DNA of 50,889 nt. Origin: Candidatus Binatia bacterium. GTDB lineage: Bacteria; Desulfobacterota; Binatia; UBA9968. Within the stretch, counting starts at the first letter, position 1; the number at the start of each line of letters is the position of its first letter. The stretch spans positions 1 through 50,889 of the forward strand of contig DASXUF010000076.1 of the NCBI GenBank assembly GCA_036504975.1. Direction: 5' to 3'. This document shows positions 42,176 through 50,389 of this stretch, in pieces. The notes beneath the pieces were generated by a model. It searched no databases. It was given only the letters and a program-made list of their open reading frames with translations, and had not been told where the DNA came from. The position numbers and the translations under genes are program-made.

Positions 42176-43133
42176 CTGCGCGGCTTGACGACAATTCGCT
42201 CAGCAACGCTTTCCACGCGGCGCGCTCCTGCCTGGGGTCGGCCAGGGGCCGCAATCCCGCGCAGTGGGATTTCAGTTGCCGGTAAAAGCGCGACTCGCTC
42301 TCGGCCCTGCGGAGAAGTCGAACGAGGGCGCGTGTGTCTCCGGCGGGGAAGTAGCCGGGATAATGTTTGCCGAGGGTGCCGATGAGGCCGGATATCTTCG
42401 AAGCGACGACGGGCACCGACGAAGCGATCGCCTCGGACAAAACATTAGCGCTGCCTTCCATTCGGGAAGTTAGCGACAAAAGATGGCTGCCTGCCAGCAA
42501 ACGCCGCGTCTTCCAATGTGCCAGCTCTCCCAGCCAGCGGTAGCGCGGATTGCGCGCCGCCTCGGCGCGCGCCCGTGTCCCCATTGCCTCGTTCATCGCC
42601 CGGCCGACGTGCACAACCTGAATTTTAGATGAGGCGGGGAGGTGGCGTGCGGCCCGGGCCGTCCGCAGGGGATCTTTTTCCGCACGGAGGTGGCCGATGA
42701 CGCAAACCTTGAAAATATGATGGCGCCGCATTTGGCGTCGGACACGCGACGCCGATTGATAAATGACCCGCGTCTTCCGTCGCAGCCGGCGCGGCAGCTC
42801 CGCCAGGCCCATCGGTTGGAGAACGATCAGCCGGTCCGCCAGATCGAGTGATTGCTGGGCGGCTCGGCTGGTGCGGATATCCCGATAGAGGTCGGTCCCC
42901 GTCAACGCGACGACCAGCGGCAGATCAGGATATTGCTTTTTAAAAAGCCGGATCGAGTCGGCGCTTTTCCGAGCGTGGAGAGCGATCAGGAGATTGCACG
43001 CCTCGCCGCGGTAGGTCTCGTCCACGAAGACTCGATGCCCCAATTGCTTGAGAATACGTGCCCACCTAAGCGCCGTGATGCTGTTGCCGTTCCGATCCAT
43101 CGGACCGGCCGGCGTGACGATTCGGATTTTCAT
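42138..43133 (-). CDS. senB: Selenosugar synthase SenB (glycosyltransferase)
   Basis: A 331-residue GT-B glycosyltransferase. It starts MKIRIVTPAGPMDRNGNSIT and continues ALRWARILKQLGHRV, LLIALHARKSADSIR, VVALTGTDLYRDI and LADRLIVLQPM, the signature of SenB, which joins selenophosphate to a UDP-N-acetyl sugar. C-terminal donor-binding part: MEGSANVLSEAIASSVPVVAS. ATG 43133 is two bases after the senA stop, a coupled pair. The partner senC (selenophosphate synthetase) is not in the window; a general selD elsewhere could substitute. Confidence 0.88.
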   Translation of the reverse strand: MKIRIVTPAGPMDRNGNSITALRWARILKQLGHRVFVDETYRGEACNLLIALHARKSADSIRLFKKQYPDLPLVVALTGTDLYRDIRTSRAAQQSLDLADRLIVLQPMGLAELPRRLRRKTRVIYQSASRVRRQMRRHHIFKVCVIGHLRAEKDPLRTARAARHLPASSKIQVVHVGRAMNEAMGTRARAEAARNPRYRWLGELAHWKTRRLLAGSHLLSLTSRMEGSANVLSEAIASSVPVVASKISGLIGTLGKHYPGYFPAGDTRALVRLLRRAESESRFYRQLKSHCAGLRPLADPRQERAAWKALLSELSSSRAVNSPSAPRESRT

Positions 43134-43135
43134 CT

Positions 43136-44521
43136 TTAGAGGGCGCAAGTGCGGAAACCCGCCCACACGTCGCGCCGGTCGGGCGTGTAAAAGTTGCGCC
43201 AGGTGTTGCGGATTAGACGCGCGCGCGTCGCCCAACAGCCGCCGCGCAGAACTTTATGCGTACCGAACCAGGGCTCGGAATATTCCTTGTAGGGATCGAC
43301 GACAAAGCCCGGGTAGGGCCGGAAGTCGCTCGCCGTCCATTCCCAAACGTTGCCAATCATCTGGCGGCAGCCGAAGGCGCTGTCTCCTGCGGGCAGCGCG
43401 CCGGCTTCGACCACATCCAAAGCGCGGCCGTCGAGATTCGCGCGCTCCGGGGTCGGAGGTTCGCCGCCCCAGGGAAAGTTTCGTTTTTTTTCTTTGACGT
43501 GAGGTTCTCCAGCGGCGGCCATCTCCCATTCCGCTTCCGTCGGCAGCCTGCGGCGCGCCCACTTGCAGTAAGCCTCGGCCTCGCACCAGTTGACGTGCAT
43601 TACGGGAAAATCTTTTCGCAGAGGCGCATGTTGATCGAAGATTCGCTGCAGCCAGCGGCCGTTGGCTTCCTTTTTCCAGTAGACCGGATGTTCGGTTTTG
43701 CTCGGCGAGAATGCCGACTCGTATTCCTGTTCTCTTTTGAAGAATTTGGAAAAAGACCGATCGAGCGCCGGCGAGCCGCCGGTTTCCAGCCAGCGCCAAC
43801 CCCCTTCGCTCCACAATTCCCGCCGGCGGTAGCCGCCGTCGTCAACGAACCCAGCAAACTCTCCGTTCGTCACGGCTCCGCGCGCGATGCGGAATGGTTT
43901 GATATCGACCGGGTGTGCCCACTTCTCGTTGTCGAAGACGAACGGCGCGCCCGGCGACGCGCCCAGCATGAACGTGCCGCCGGAAATCTCTACGTCACCG
44001 GACAAGATTCCGCCGGATAATTGCGCCGTCGTGTTTTGCTGCGGAACGCTGAGTTTCGGCGGCGCATAGCCTAGAGTTTGCCTCGTGTAGGCTAGCGCCT
44101 CTCCGTGCATGTCTTCGTGAAAGAGGACGAGGAGATAAAAGTAGATTTCCTCCGGCGACGGATCGCGCGAGTTGAGCGCGCCGGTGACGCGGTTTAGCAC
44201 CGCATCGATATATGACAGCGTATCTTTGCGGGAAGGGAGCAGAAGCTCCCAACGCGTATCGTGGGCGACGTCCGTGGAGTTGTAGAGTGCGTCGCCACCC
44301 TCGACGAGAGGTTTTTGCCCGCGCAGATGGCGCAGGGTCCAGAACTCCTGTGTCCAGGCGACGTGGCCGATCTCCCAGAGCGGCGGATTCACGATCGCGA
44401 GCCGCGGCCCGATCATCTGCTCGTCATTGAGATCTTCGATCAACTCCAGCGTGCGCTTGCGCGCGTCCTTGAGCAGACGCACGAGATCGGCGGCAGAGAT
44501 GTTTGTAATATCCGTGTCCAT
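43136..44521 (-). CDS. senA: Selenoneine synthase SenA (EgtB-like non-haem iron enzyme)
   Basis: A 461-residue protein with an N-terminal DinB-like domain carrying iron ligands (His in IGHVAWTQEF and H-x3-H in FHEDMHGEAL) and a C-terminal formylglycine-generating-enzyme-like domain (PVMHVNWCEAEAYCKWARRR, LPTEAEWE, IGNVWEWTASDF, VLRGGCWAT). SenA couples a selenosugar to trimethylhistidine (hercynine) to form selenoneine. Assignment as SenA and not EgtB rests on the adjoining senB. EgtD, which supplies hercynine, is not in the window. Confidence 0.85.
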   Translation of the reverse strand: MDTDITNISAADLVRLLKDARKRTLELIEDLNDEQMIGPRLAIVNPPLWEIGHVAWTQEFWTLRHLRGQKPLVEGGDALYNSTDVAHDTRWELLLPSRKDTLSYIDAVLNRVTGALNSRDPSPEEIYFYLLVLFHEDMHGEALAYTRQTLGYAPPKLSVPQQNTTAQLSGGILSGDVEISGGTFMLGASPGAPFVFDNEKWAHPVDIKPFRIARGAVTNGEFAGFVDDGGYRRRELWSEGGWRWLETGGSPALDRSFSKFFKREQEYESAFSPSKTEHPVYWKKEANGRWLQRIFDQHAPLRKDFPVMHVNWCEAEAYCKWARRRLPTEAEWEMAAAGEPHVKEKKRNFPWGGEPPTPERANLDGRALDVVEAGALPAGDSAFGCRQMIGNVWEWTASDFRPYPGFVVDPYKEYSEPWFGTHKVLRGGCWATRARLIRNTWRNFYTPDRRDVWAGFRTCAL

Positions 44522-44586
44522 ACGGTTACGTTTTACGACAGGCGTCGCGGGCGATCAAGAAGAGAGCGGTGGAGATGCAACGCAGG

Positions 44587-45405
44587 CTAAGGCGCGAGGA
44601 ATTTACCGCTAAGTGAAACGAACTCTTCCGCCGCGTCCCATTGAGCAAGATGCTTACATTTGTCCAAAAGGTGGAGGTTGAGTGTAGGAAACCGCTCCTT
44701 GAGCGCAGCGGCTCTGGCTGCCGCGGAGCTGCGGTCCTGCTTGCCATAGATCATTAGCAAAGGCACGAGCAGTTGGTGCAGACGCTCCCAAATAGGCACA
44801 GCATCTTTGCCGCCGCCTCGCGGAGCTTTTGCTCGCTCAAGGAAAGCTTGAAAATTCTTGCCTACGCTCATGCGATGGCGCTTCTCCAAGACTTCCGGTG
44901 TAATCAAGGAATGGTTGAAGAGATTGTGTTCCAGCAGCGCGCGGGTATCATTGAGACTAGGCTCGGAGCTTCCTCCCTCTTCTCCCTCCCCACCGCCGCC
45001 TTTTCCGCTTTCAGCCAACGGGGGAAGCAGGCTGCCGGTCGCGAGCGCGACAACCTTGGAAGTCCGATCCGGCTGATCGAAGGCGAGGCCGACCGCCATG
45101 TTTCCGGCTTGCGAGTGGCCGACGAGACTCGCCTTTTTAATTCGCAACGCGTCCATGAACTGAAGGATGAATCGGCGTCGGTAAGCTACTGAAAAATCTC
45201 TAGGATTGTCGGTGAGGCCGAAGCCGGGCTGATCGAAGGCGATGGCGCGGAGGCCATGGCGAGCCAGCGGCTCGAGGTTGCACTCCCAAACGTCCGCCGA
45301 CGAGCCGAGCGAAGCGCCGTGCAATAGCAAAACTTCCGTACCGCTTCCTTCTTCGAGGTAGCGGGTCTTGAGACCATCAACCTGAACGAATTTCTCAGTC
45401 GGCAT
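44587..45405 (-). CDS. Alpha/beta-fold hydrolase
   Basis: A 272-residue hydrolase with nucleophile Ser in GHSQAG, acid Asp in IYGKQDRSS and catalytic His in CKHLAQWD. The oxyanion region is LLLHGASLGSSAD. The cap holds a Gly/Glu-rich insert (SGKGGGGEGEEGGSS) that looks disordered. Resembles C-C bond hydrolases of aromatic degradation, but no such pathway is nearby; substrate unknown. Confidence 0.85.
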   Translation of the reverse strand: MPTEKFVQVDGLKTRYLEEGSGTEVLLLHGASLGSSADVWECNLEPLARHGLRAIAFDQPGFGLTDNPRDFSVAYRRRFILQFMDALRIKKASLVGHSQAGNMAVGLAFDQPDRTSKVVALATGSLLPPLAESGKGGGGEGEEGGSSEPSLNDTRALLEHNLFNHSLITPEVLEKRHRMSVGKNFQAFLERAKAPRGGGKDAVPIWERLHQLLVPLLMIYGKQDRSSAAARAAALKERFPTLNLHLLDKCKHLAQWDAAEEFVSLSGKFLAP

Positions 45406-45447
45406 GAGATAACTCTTACAAATATCAACGCTTGAAAAATATTCGGC

Positions 45448-45651
45448 TTAGCTGGTAGCCCTTCCGCCGGGCTGCGGGGTCAACCGATCAAGGACGGCCA
45501 GTGTTAGACGTTCGTTGCGGGAAGCTGTTTCGGAGGCGCGCTCCAAGGCCTCGGCAATTTTTCTGCCTTCGTATAGGCCTACGACTAATCCGATAATCAC
45601 TACCGCCATGATCACGAGCGTGTTGACCCATATCAGCGTGGTGATGTCCAT
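45448..45651 (-). CDS. Small single-span membrane protein
   Basis: A 67-residue protein: short periplasmic start, helix (LVIMAVVIIGLVVGLY), then a charged helical tail (RKIAEALERASETASRNERL). AGGAGGG precedes the ATG by 4 bases, which supports real translation. No family; the tail may form a coiled coil. Confidence 0.7.
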   Translation of the reverse strand: MDITTLIWVNTLVIMAVVIIGLVVGLYEGRKIAEALERASETASRNERLTLAVLDRLTPQPGGRATS

Positions 45652-45710
45652 TCGCCCTCCTGAATTTGTTTACACTTTCATTCGGAAGATTTCCATTGTT
45701 GGATGGAAAT

Positions 45711-46520
45711 CTATGCGTCCGACACGTCGATCAGCACGCCGTCGGGGTCGGCGAGATGGTATTTGCCGAAAGGACACGACGCGGTGAACAGCTTGAGCCG
45801 CGCTGCGCCCTCCGGCCCGCCGCCGATGGGGCTGGGTGAGAGCCGTGGATTTCGTCCGATCAATGTCTCGAGATCCTTCTTGAACGCCTCGACGCTCTCC
45901 ACCTTGAAACCGATATGCTCGGGCGCCGGCCGCTCGATGCCGGATCCCGCATAGTCGTTGATGTTCCACGGCATGACGATGAGAGTCACTCGACCGTCCG
46001 ACAAGTAGTGGTTAGGATCGCCGGCCGGTTTTTCCTGGGCGCGCAGCTCGAACAGATCGACGTAGAACCGCGCCAGCAGTTCCGGCATGACCGTTCTCAG
46101 ACCGAAGTGGCTGATTGTGCGATCCTGTTTCCAGTCGCCGTCTTCGTAAACGTCGCGGCGATTTTCCATTCCCTTCTGTGAAAGATCGAAGACATTGCCC
46201 GCGGGATCGTGCGCGCTCAGCCCGGCGAACGGCCGGTTGCCGGGACGCTTGAGCACGTTGACCGACGGGTACTTCGCTTTGATTCGCCCCAGAACCGTTT
46301 CGACGCTGTCCACCTCGAAGCCAAAGTGGTCGAAGCCGGCCTGTCGACCCGACCTACGCGGGTTGATGTTCATGCCGACGTAGCCGTCGCCGACGACGAC
46401 GGCGCTTTCCGGTTTCGCGCGCGGCGAGGTGCGCAGGTGAAACAATGCTTCGTAAAATCGTCCCATGAGAGCGTAATTTTCGCTCGCAATGGCCATGTGC
46501 TTGATTTGTGCTTTTGCCAT
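45711..46520 (-). CDS. Two-domain VOC (glyoxalase/dioxygenase fold) protein
   Basis: A 269-residue protein with two vicinal-oxygen-chelate domains. Metal-ligand positions are visible: His in KHMAIAS, His in FDHFGFEV, then Asp/Glu near DPAGNVFDL; second half with SHFGLRT, EHIGFKVE and DPDGVLIDVSD. Related to extradiol dioxygenases and lactoylglutathione lyase; substrate unknown. CTGGAGGACCTT before the ATG. Confidence 0.85.
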   Translation of the reverse strand: MAKAQIKHMAIASENYALMGRFYEALFHLRTSPRAKPESAVVVGDGYVGMNINPRRSGRQAGFDHFGFEVDSVETVLGRIKAKYPSVNVLKRPGNRPFAGLSAHDPAGNVFDLSQKGMENRRDVYEDGDWKQDRTISHFGLRTVMPELLARFYVDLFELRAQEKPAGDPNHYLSDGRVTLIVMPWNINDYAGSGIERPAPEHIGFKVESVEAFKKDLETLIGRNPRLSPSPIGGGPEGAARLKLFTASCPFGKYHLADPDGVLIDVSDA

Positions 46521-46572
46521 AAGGTCCTCCAGTTCAGTCGTGCCAGATTTCGATTCTCCCTCAGCCTTTCGC

Positions 46573-47709
46573 CTAGGTCAAGCTCTTTTGCAGCAGATGC
46601 GTCCAGGGGCGCAATTCTTTAGCCCAGGATTCCCGGCTATGCTTCATCATGTACCGATGCGCCGCGGACAGAGTCGAGATTTCCTTCGCCTCCAACGGCA
46701 AAGGCTGGGTCTTATCTTTCTGCCCGTTGAGGCGCCCGAAAAATCTCCGCAGCGCTCGCCAATGCGGCAGGGCGTCGTTGCCGCAGCGCTGTTTGATGAT
46801 CCGCTCCCAACTCTTTTCCGGATCGTAAGCGGCGGGCTCGGCGGCGTAGTCGAAACAGGTTGCCAGCGGGATAAAGCTCAACGATTCCTGCAGCAGCGGG
46901 TTGTTGAGGTAGCCGTAGACCAGCTCCGGGAGGCGCGGATCGCGGCCGTTGAGCGGATCGACGTGCATCTCCGCGGACATGGAAATGTCGTTCACCGGAT
47001 AATTGTCCCAAAGGATCAGCGCATGATTGATGCGGTGCAAAGCCCGGCGCGTGTCCGCCAGCGTAATTTTCTTGCACACGACTTTCGGTCCAGTCCAAAA
47101 ACAGGCGACGGATGGCGGAAGGCGCTCGGCCATATTCTCCAGGAAGTTCGGTTCGAATTCTCCGAATACCCGCGCCAGCATCGGATCGTCCGTATAGTAG
47201 GAAGGGCAGATCCACCACTCCACGTCGCTCCACCGCGCAGGCTGGCGCGCGAGGATTTTCGCCAGCCACTCTCCTTCGGCGCGCGCCAGGCTGCTGCCGA
47301 AGTATCTTCGGTCTTTCTCGTGTTCGAGATGCGAGGGAATATCGTCGAAGAGGATGGCGAACGTGCGTACGCCGGCGTCATAGAAGCGCTCGGCCTTAGC
47401 GAGCAGAATGCGAACCGGCGCATCGTCGCCGAACCGCAGGCCCTTTCCCGGATGAAAGCCATAGACGAAATCGATTTTGTGTTTCTGCGCGGCGCGGACG
47501 AGTCGCAGCATCTCCTGCCATTGTTTCAGCGGATACGGTCGATGCCACTTCTCGCGGTGGTAGGGATCGTCTTTCGGCGCGTAGAGATAGGTGTTCATCC
47601 CGCGCGCGGCGCCGAATTTAAACATCGCCGCGCGGTGCTTCATGCTCCACGGCGGTCCGAAGAATCCTTCGACGATGCCGCGGCGCTGAAAGGTCATCGG
47701 AAGAGTCAT
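46573..47709 (-). CDS. GH84-type beta-N-acetylglucosaminidase (O-GlcNAcase-like)
   Basis: A 378-residue glycosidase-like protein. GIVEGFFGPPWSM is the N-terminal hallmark of family GH84, followed by NTYLYAPKDDPYHREKW and the catalytic Asp pair in FAILFDDIPS (substrate-assisted mechanism). There is no signal peptide, so it acts in the cytoplasm, unusual for a bacterial enzyme of this family. ATG 47709 is used; a GTG at 47727 and an ATG at 47697 are alternatives, none with a ribosome site. Confidence 0.85.
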   Translation of the reverse strand: MTLPMTFQRRGIVEGFFGPPWSMKHRAAMFKFGAARGMNTYLYAPKDDPYHREKWHRPYPLKQWQEMLRLVRAAQKHKIDFVYGFHPGKGLRFGDDAPVRILLAKAERFYDAGVRTFAILFDDIPSHLEHEKDRRYFGSSLARAEGEWLAKILARQPARWSDVEWWICPSYYTDDPMLARVFGEFEPNFLENMAERLPPSVACFWTGPKVVCKKITLADTRRALHRINHALILWDNYPVNDISMSAEMHVDPLNGRDPRLPELVYGYLNNPLLQESLSFIPLATCFDYAAEPAAYDPEKSWERIIKQRCGNDALPHWRALRRFFGRLNGQKDKTQPLPLEAKEISTLSAAHRYMMKHSRESWAKELRPWTHLLQKSLT

Positions 47710-47818
47710 GCGCCAAGAATTTGTCACACCGGAAGCGGCACGGCAAGTACTCTTCCTTCTTACGGTTGCAGCTAGAGACGATCCTGTATAAGATCACGTC
47801 GTTTGACCAGCCTGCGGC

Positions 47819-48631
47819 ATGAAATCCTCACCGGCTACAAGAGCGCAAAATTGTTTCTTTTGCGTTATTTGTTTGGCGGCGCTGCTTACCGCCGAGGCCT
47901 CGGCTGGCGAGACGGGCGATATGGTATCGATTCCGGCGGGGCAATTCATCATGGGCAACAATGACGGACCTTCAGATGAGCGGCCCGCGCATCGTGTCGA
48001 GGTGGCGGCGTTTTCCATCGACCGGCTGCCCGTCACGAACGCCAAGTTTGCCGAATTTCTCGACGCTGCCGGGCCGGTTAATTCCGTGGGGGAGGAACTG
48101 TTCGACGCCGACGATTCGGACGCGCGCGTCCATCGGCGCGAAGGAAAATGGGCCGCGGACAAAGGTTACGAGAACCACCCCGTCGTTGAGGTCTCGTGGG
48201 CGGGCGCGCGCGATTACTGCGCTTGGGCGAAGAAGCGGCTGCCGACGGAGGCCGAGTGGGAAAAGGCCGCGCGCGGGACCGACGGCCGAAAATTTCCCTG
48301 GGGCCACGAGGCGCCGGACGGTTCGCGCGCTCGGTTCAATGCCGGGTACAACAACACCGCGCCGGTGGACGGCTTTTCCAAAGGCGCAAGTCCGTACGGG
48401 GTCGTCGACATGTCGGGCAACGCGTGGGAATGGGTCAGTAGCGCTTATCTTCCCTATCCTTATAACTCTTCCGATGGCCGCGAAAACTCGACGCCCGGCC
48501 CGGAGCGGGGCACGAGAGGCGGAGGTCACGATTCTACTGCGGCTGAACTGACCACGACCTTTCGCGGCAAAGGCCTCTCGCGCAACTTCCGCTCGGGCCA
48601 CCATAACATCGGCTTTCGCTGCGCGCGGTAG
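47819..48631 (+). CDS. Secreted formylglycine-generating-enzyme-like (SUMF1) protein
   Basis: A 270-residue protein with signal peptide (FFCVICLAALLTAEASA). Family motifs: VSIPAGQFIMGNNDGPSDER, HRVEVAAFSIDRLPVTNAKF, VEVSWAGARDYCAWAKKR, LPTEAEWEKAARG, DMSGNAWEWVSS and IGFRCAR. The C-terminal copper-binding cysteine pair of true FGE is not evident (GHHNIGFRCAR has one Cys), so sulfatase maturation is doubtful. Independent of the SenA FGE-like domain. Confidence 0.85.
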   Translation: MKSSPATRAQNCFFCVICLAALLTAEASAGETGDMVSIPAGQFIMGNNDGPSDERPAHRVEVAAFSIDRLPVTNAKFAEFLDAAGPVNSVGEELFDADDSDARVHRREGKWAADKGYENHPVVEVSWAGARDYCAWAKKRLPTEAEWEKAARGTDGRKFPWGHEAPDGSRARFNAGYNNTAPVDGFSKGASPYGVVDMSGNAWEWVSSAYLPYPYNSSDGRENSTPGPERGTRGGGHDSTAAELTTTFRGKGLSRNFRSGHHNIGFRCAR

Positions 48632-48686
48632 GATACAGAGGCCGGCGTTGCTTCCGATTTTTCGCTAAAACGGGTAGGACGTACTC

Positions 48687-49319
48687 ATGGAAGCGAGTCT
48701 GTTTCTCAAAGGTTTCGCCATCGGTCTGATGGTCGCCGTGCCCGTCGGGCCCATCGGCCTGCTCTGCGTCAATCGGACTTTGTCGAAAGGACCGACCTAC
48801 GGGCTTTTTTCCGGGCTCGGAATTGCCACCGCCGATGCACTTTCGGCCGGCGTCGTGGCGCTTGGACTCACGCTGGTCTCCGGCTTCCTGATCGATCAAC
48901 AGGTGTGGCTCCGGCTGATCGGCGGAACTTTTCTTTGCTACATTGGAATCAAAATATTCTTTTCTCACCCCACCGAGGTGTCGGCCGCAAATAATAAGGA
49001 GAGCAGTTTGTTTCGTGGCTACGCTTCGACCTTCTTCCTGACTTTAACCAATCCTCTGACGCTTCTTTCTTTCGTCGCGATCTACGCCGGCTGGGGGCTC
49101 GAAGACCTGACCGGCCACTATCTGGCTTCGGCGCTGCTCACCGCCGGCGTGTTCTGCGGTTCGGCCATCTGGTGGGTGGCGCTGAGCAGCGGCATGCCGG
49201 TGGTCAGAATGATGTTCAGCCACTGGGGCCTCCGGTGGGTGCAGCGCGTCTCGGGCGCGATCATCGCCGGCTTCGGCTTCGTCGTGCTTTTCAGTCTGTT
49301 CCAGAGGTTGAGAGGATAG
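48687..49319 (+). CDS. LysE/RhtB-family amino acid exporter
   Basis: A 210-residue membrane protein with six helices. The N-terminal FAIGLMVAVPVGPIGLLCVN and LFSGLGIATADALSAGVVALG match the LysE family; TNPLTLLSFVAIYAGWG is the second conserved segment. The family exports amino acids or small metabolites; substrate unknown. AGGA precedes ATG by 7 bases. Four bases before the desaturase. Confidence 0.9.
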   Translation: MEASLFLKGFAIGLMVAVPVGPIGLLCVNRTLSKGPTYGLFSGLGIATADALSAGVVALGLTLVSGFLIDQQVWLRLIGGTFLCYIGIKIFFSHPTEVSAANNKESSLFRGYASTFFLTLTNPLTLLSFVAIYAGWGLEDLTGHYLASALLTAGVFCGSAIWWVALSSGMPVVRMMFSHWGLRWVQRVSGAIIAGFGFVVLFSLFQRLRG

Positions 49320-49323
49320 AAAG

Positions 49324-50283
49324 GTGGCGGAGGCGGAAATCATCGAACCAGGAAAAGTTCGCAGCACCGCAGCGATCCCGGCGGCGGCGAATTTGTCCCT
49401 CGCCGGACTTCACGTCCTCGCCAATCTGTTTCAATTCTTTCTTCTGCCGCTGTTTCTGCTTCCTTCGAGCCCTGGGTGGGCGCTTACGCTGCTGCCGCTC
49501 GCCGCTCTGAACAATCCGTTCTGGAGCTTGCTCCACGAAGCGATTCACGACATGTTCCACCCTTCGCGCCGGATCAACCGCCTGGCCGGAAGATTGCTCG
49601 CCGTTTTTTTCGCCTCGCCGTTCCTGGTGCTGCGCTTGAGCCACCTGCTCCATCACAAGCTGAACCGCTCGCCGGTGGAAGCGACGGAGCTGTACGCTCC
49701 GGAGAAAAGCTCGAGGGCCCGCGCTTCCCTCGGCTACTTCGCACATATCCTGGGCGGGCTTTATCTGTTGGAATTGGCGAGCCCGCTGCTGTTTTTTCTC
49801 CCCAAGGTTATTCTCCGCCGCATGGAGCGAAAATATTTCAGCGGCGCGGATCTGCCCGGGAATCTGATGCGGGGATTGATGCGCGACGAAGGCATTCGAG
49901 AGATGCGCGCCGACGGACTGGCAATTCTGGCGCTGTTGGCCGCGAGCGCCGCGAGCTATGGCGCCAACTGGCCCTGGCTCGCCGGCGTCCTGCTCGCGCG
50001 CGCTTTTCTCATCTCGTTCCTCGACAACGTCTATCATTACGGCACTCCGGTGGACGACACCTTCTACGCGCGCAACCTCTCCCTGCCGCGGGTGTTTTCC
50101 GCCAGTCTACTTCACTTCAACCTGCACGGCATCCATCATAGAAATCCCGCGATTCCTTGGGCCGGTCTTAGCGAAGCGTTCCGCCGCGAAGCGGGCGCGT
50201 TCGAAGGCAATTATTTTTTCGCGGCGCTCCGTCAGTTCGCGGGGCCGCTGACTCGATCTGAAATGTCTTCGCGCGCGCGTTGA
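49324..50283 (+). CDS. Membrane fatty acid desaturase
   Basis: A 319-residue di-iron membrane enzyme. The three histidine boxes are visible: LHEAIHDMFH, HLLHHKLN and LHGIHHRNP. Four or so membrane helices lie between them. Substrate may be acyl-lipid, carotenoid or sphingolipid. GTG 49324 follows GAGGAT; coupled to the LysE-type gene. No electron donor gene nearby. Confidence 0.88.
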   Translation: MAEAEIIEPGKVRSTAAIPAAANLSLAGLHVLANLFQFFLLPLFLLPSSPGWALTLLPLAALNNPFWSLLHEAIHDMFHPSRRINRLAGRLLAVFFASPFLVLRLSHLLHHKLNRSPVEATELYAPEKSSRARASLGYFAHILGGLYLLELASPLLFFLPKVILRRMERKYFSGADLPGNLMRGLMRDEGIREMRADGLAILALLAASAASYGANWPWLAGVLLARAFLISFLDNVYHYGTPVDDTFYARNLSLPRVFSASLLHFNLHGIHHRNPAIPWAGLSEAFRREAGAFEGNYFFAALRQFAGPLTRSEMSSRAR

Positions 50284-50321
50284 GCGATGAGTGTTAGATC
50301 GAAGTGCGCCGCTGCGCGCAA

Positions 50322-50375
50322 CCCCCTCACCTTAATCCTCTCCCCCGTCGCGGGGGAGAGGGAAGGGTGAGGGGG
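50322..50375. repeat. Inverted repeat between desaturase and oxidoreductase
   Basis: CCCCCTCACCTTAATCCTCT and onward pairs with GGGAGAGGGAAGGGTGAGGG (50355-50374), with CCCCCG/CGGGGG at the tip. A well-known type of dispersed intergenic repeat; may also end transcription of the desaturase gene. Confidence 0.75.
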
Positions 50376-50389
50376 AGAAACGAAATAAA

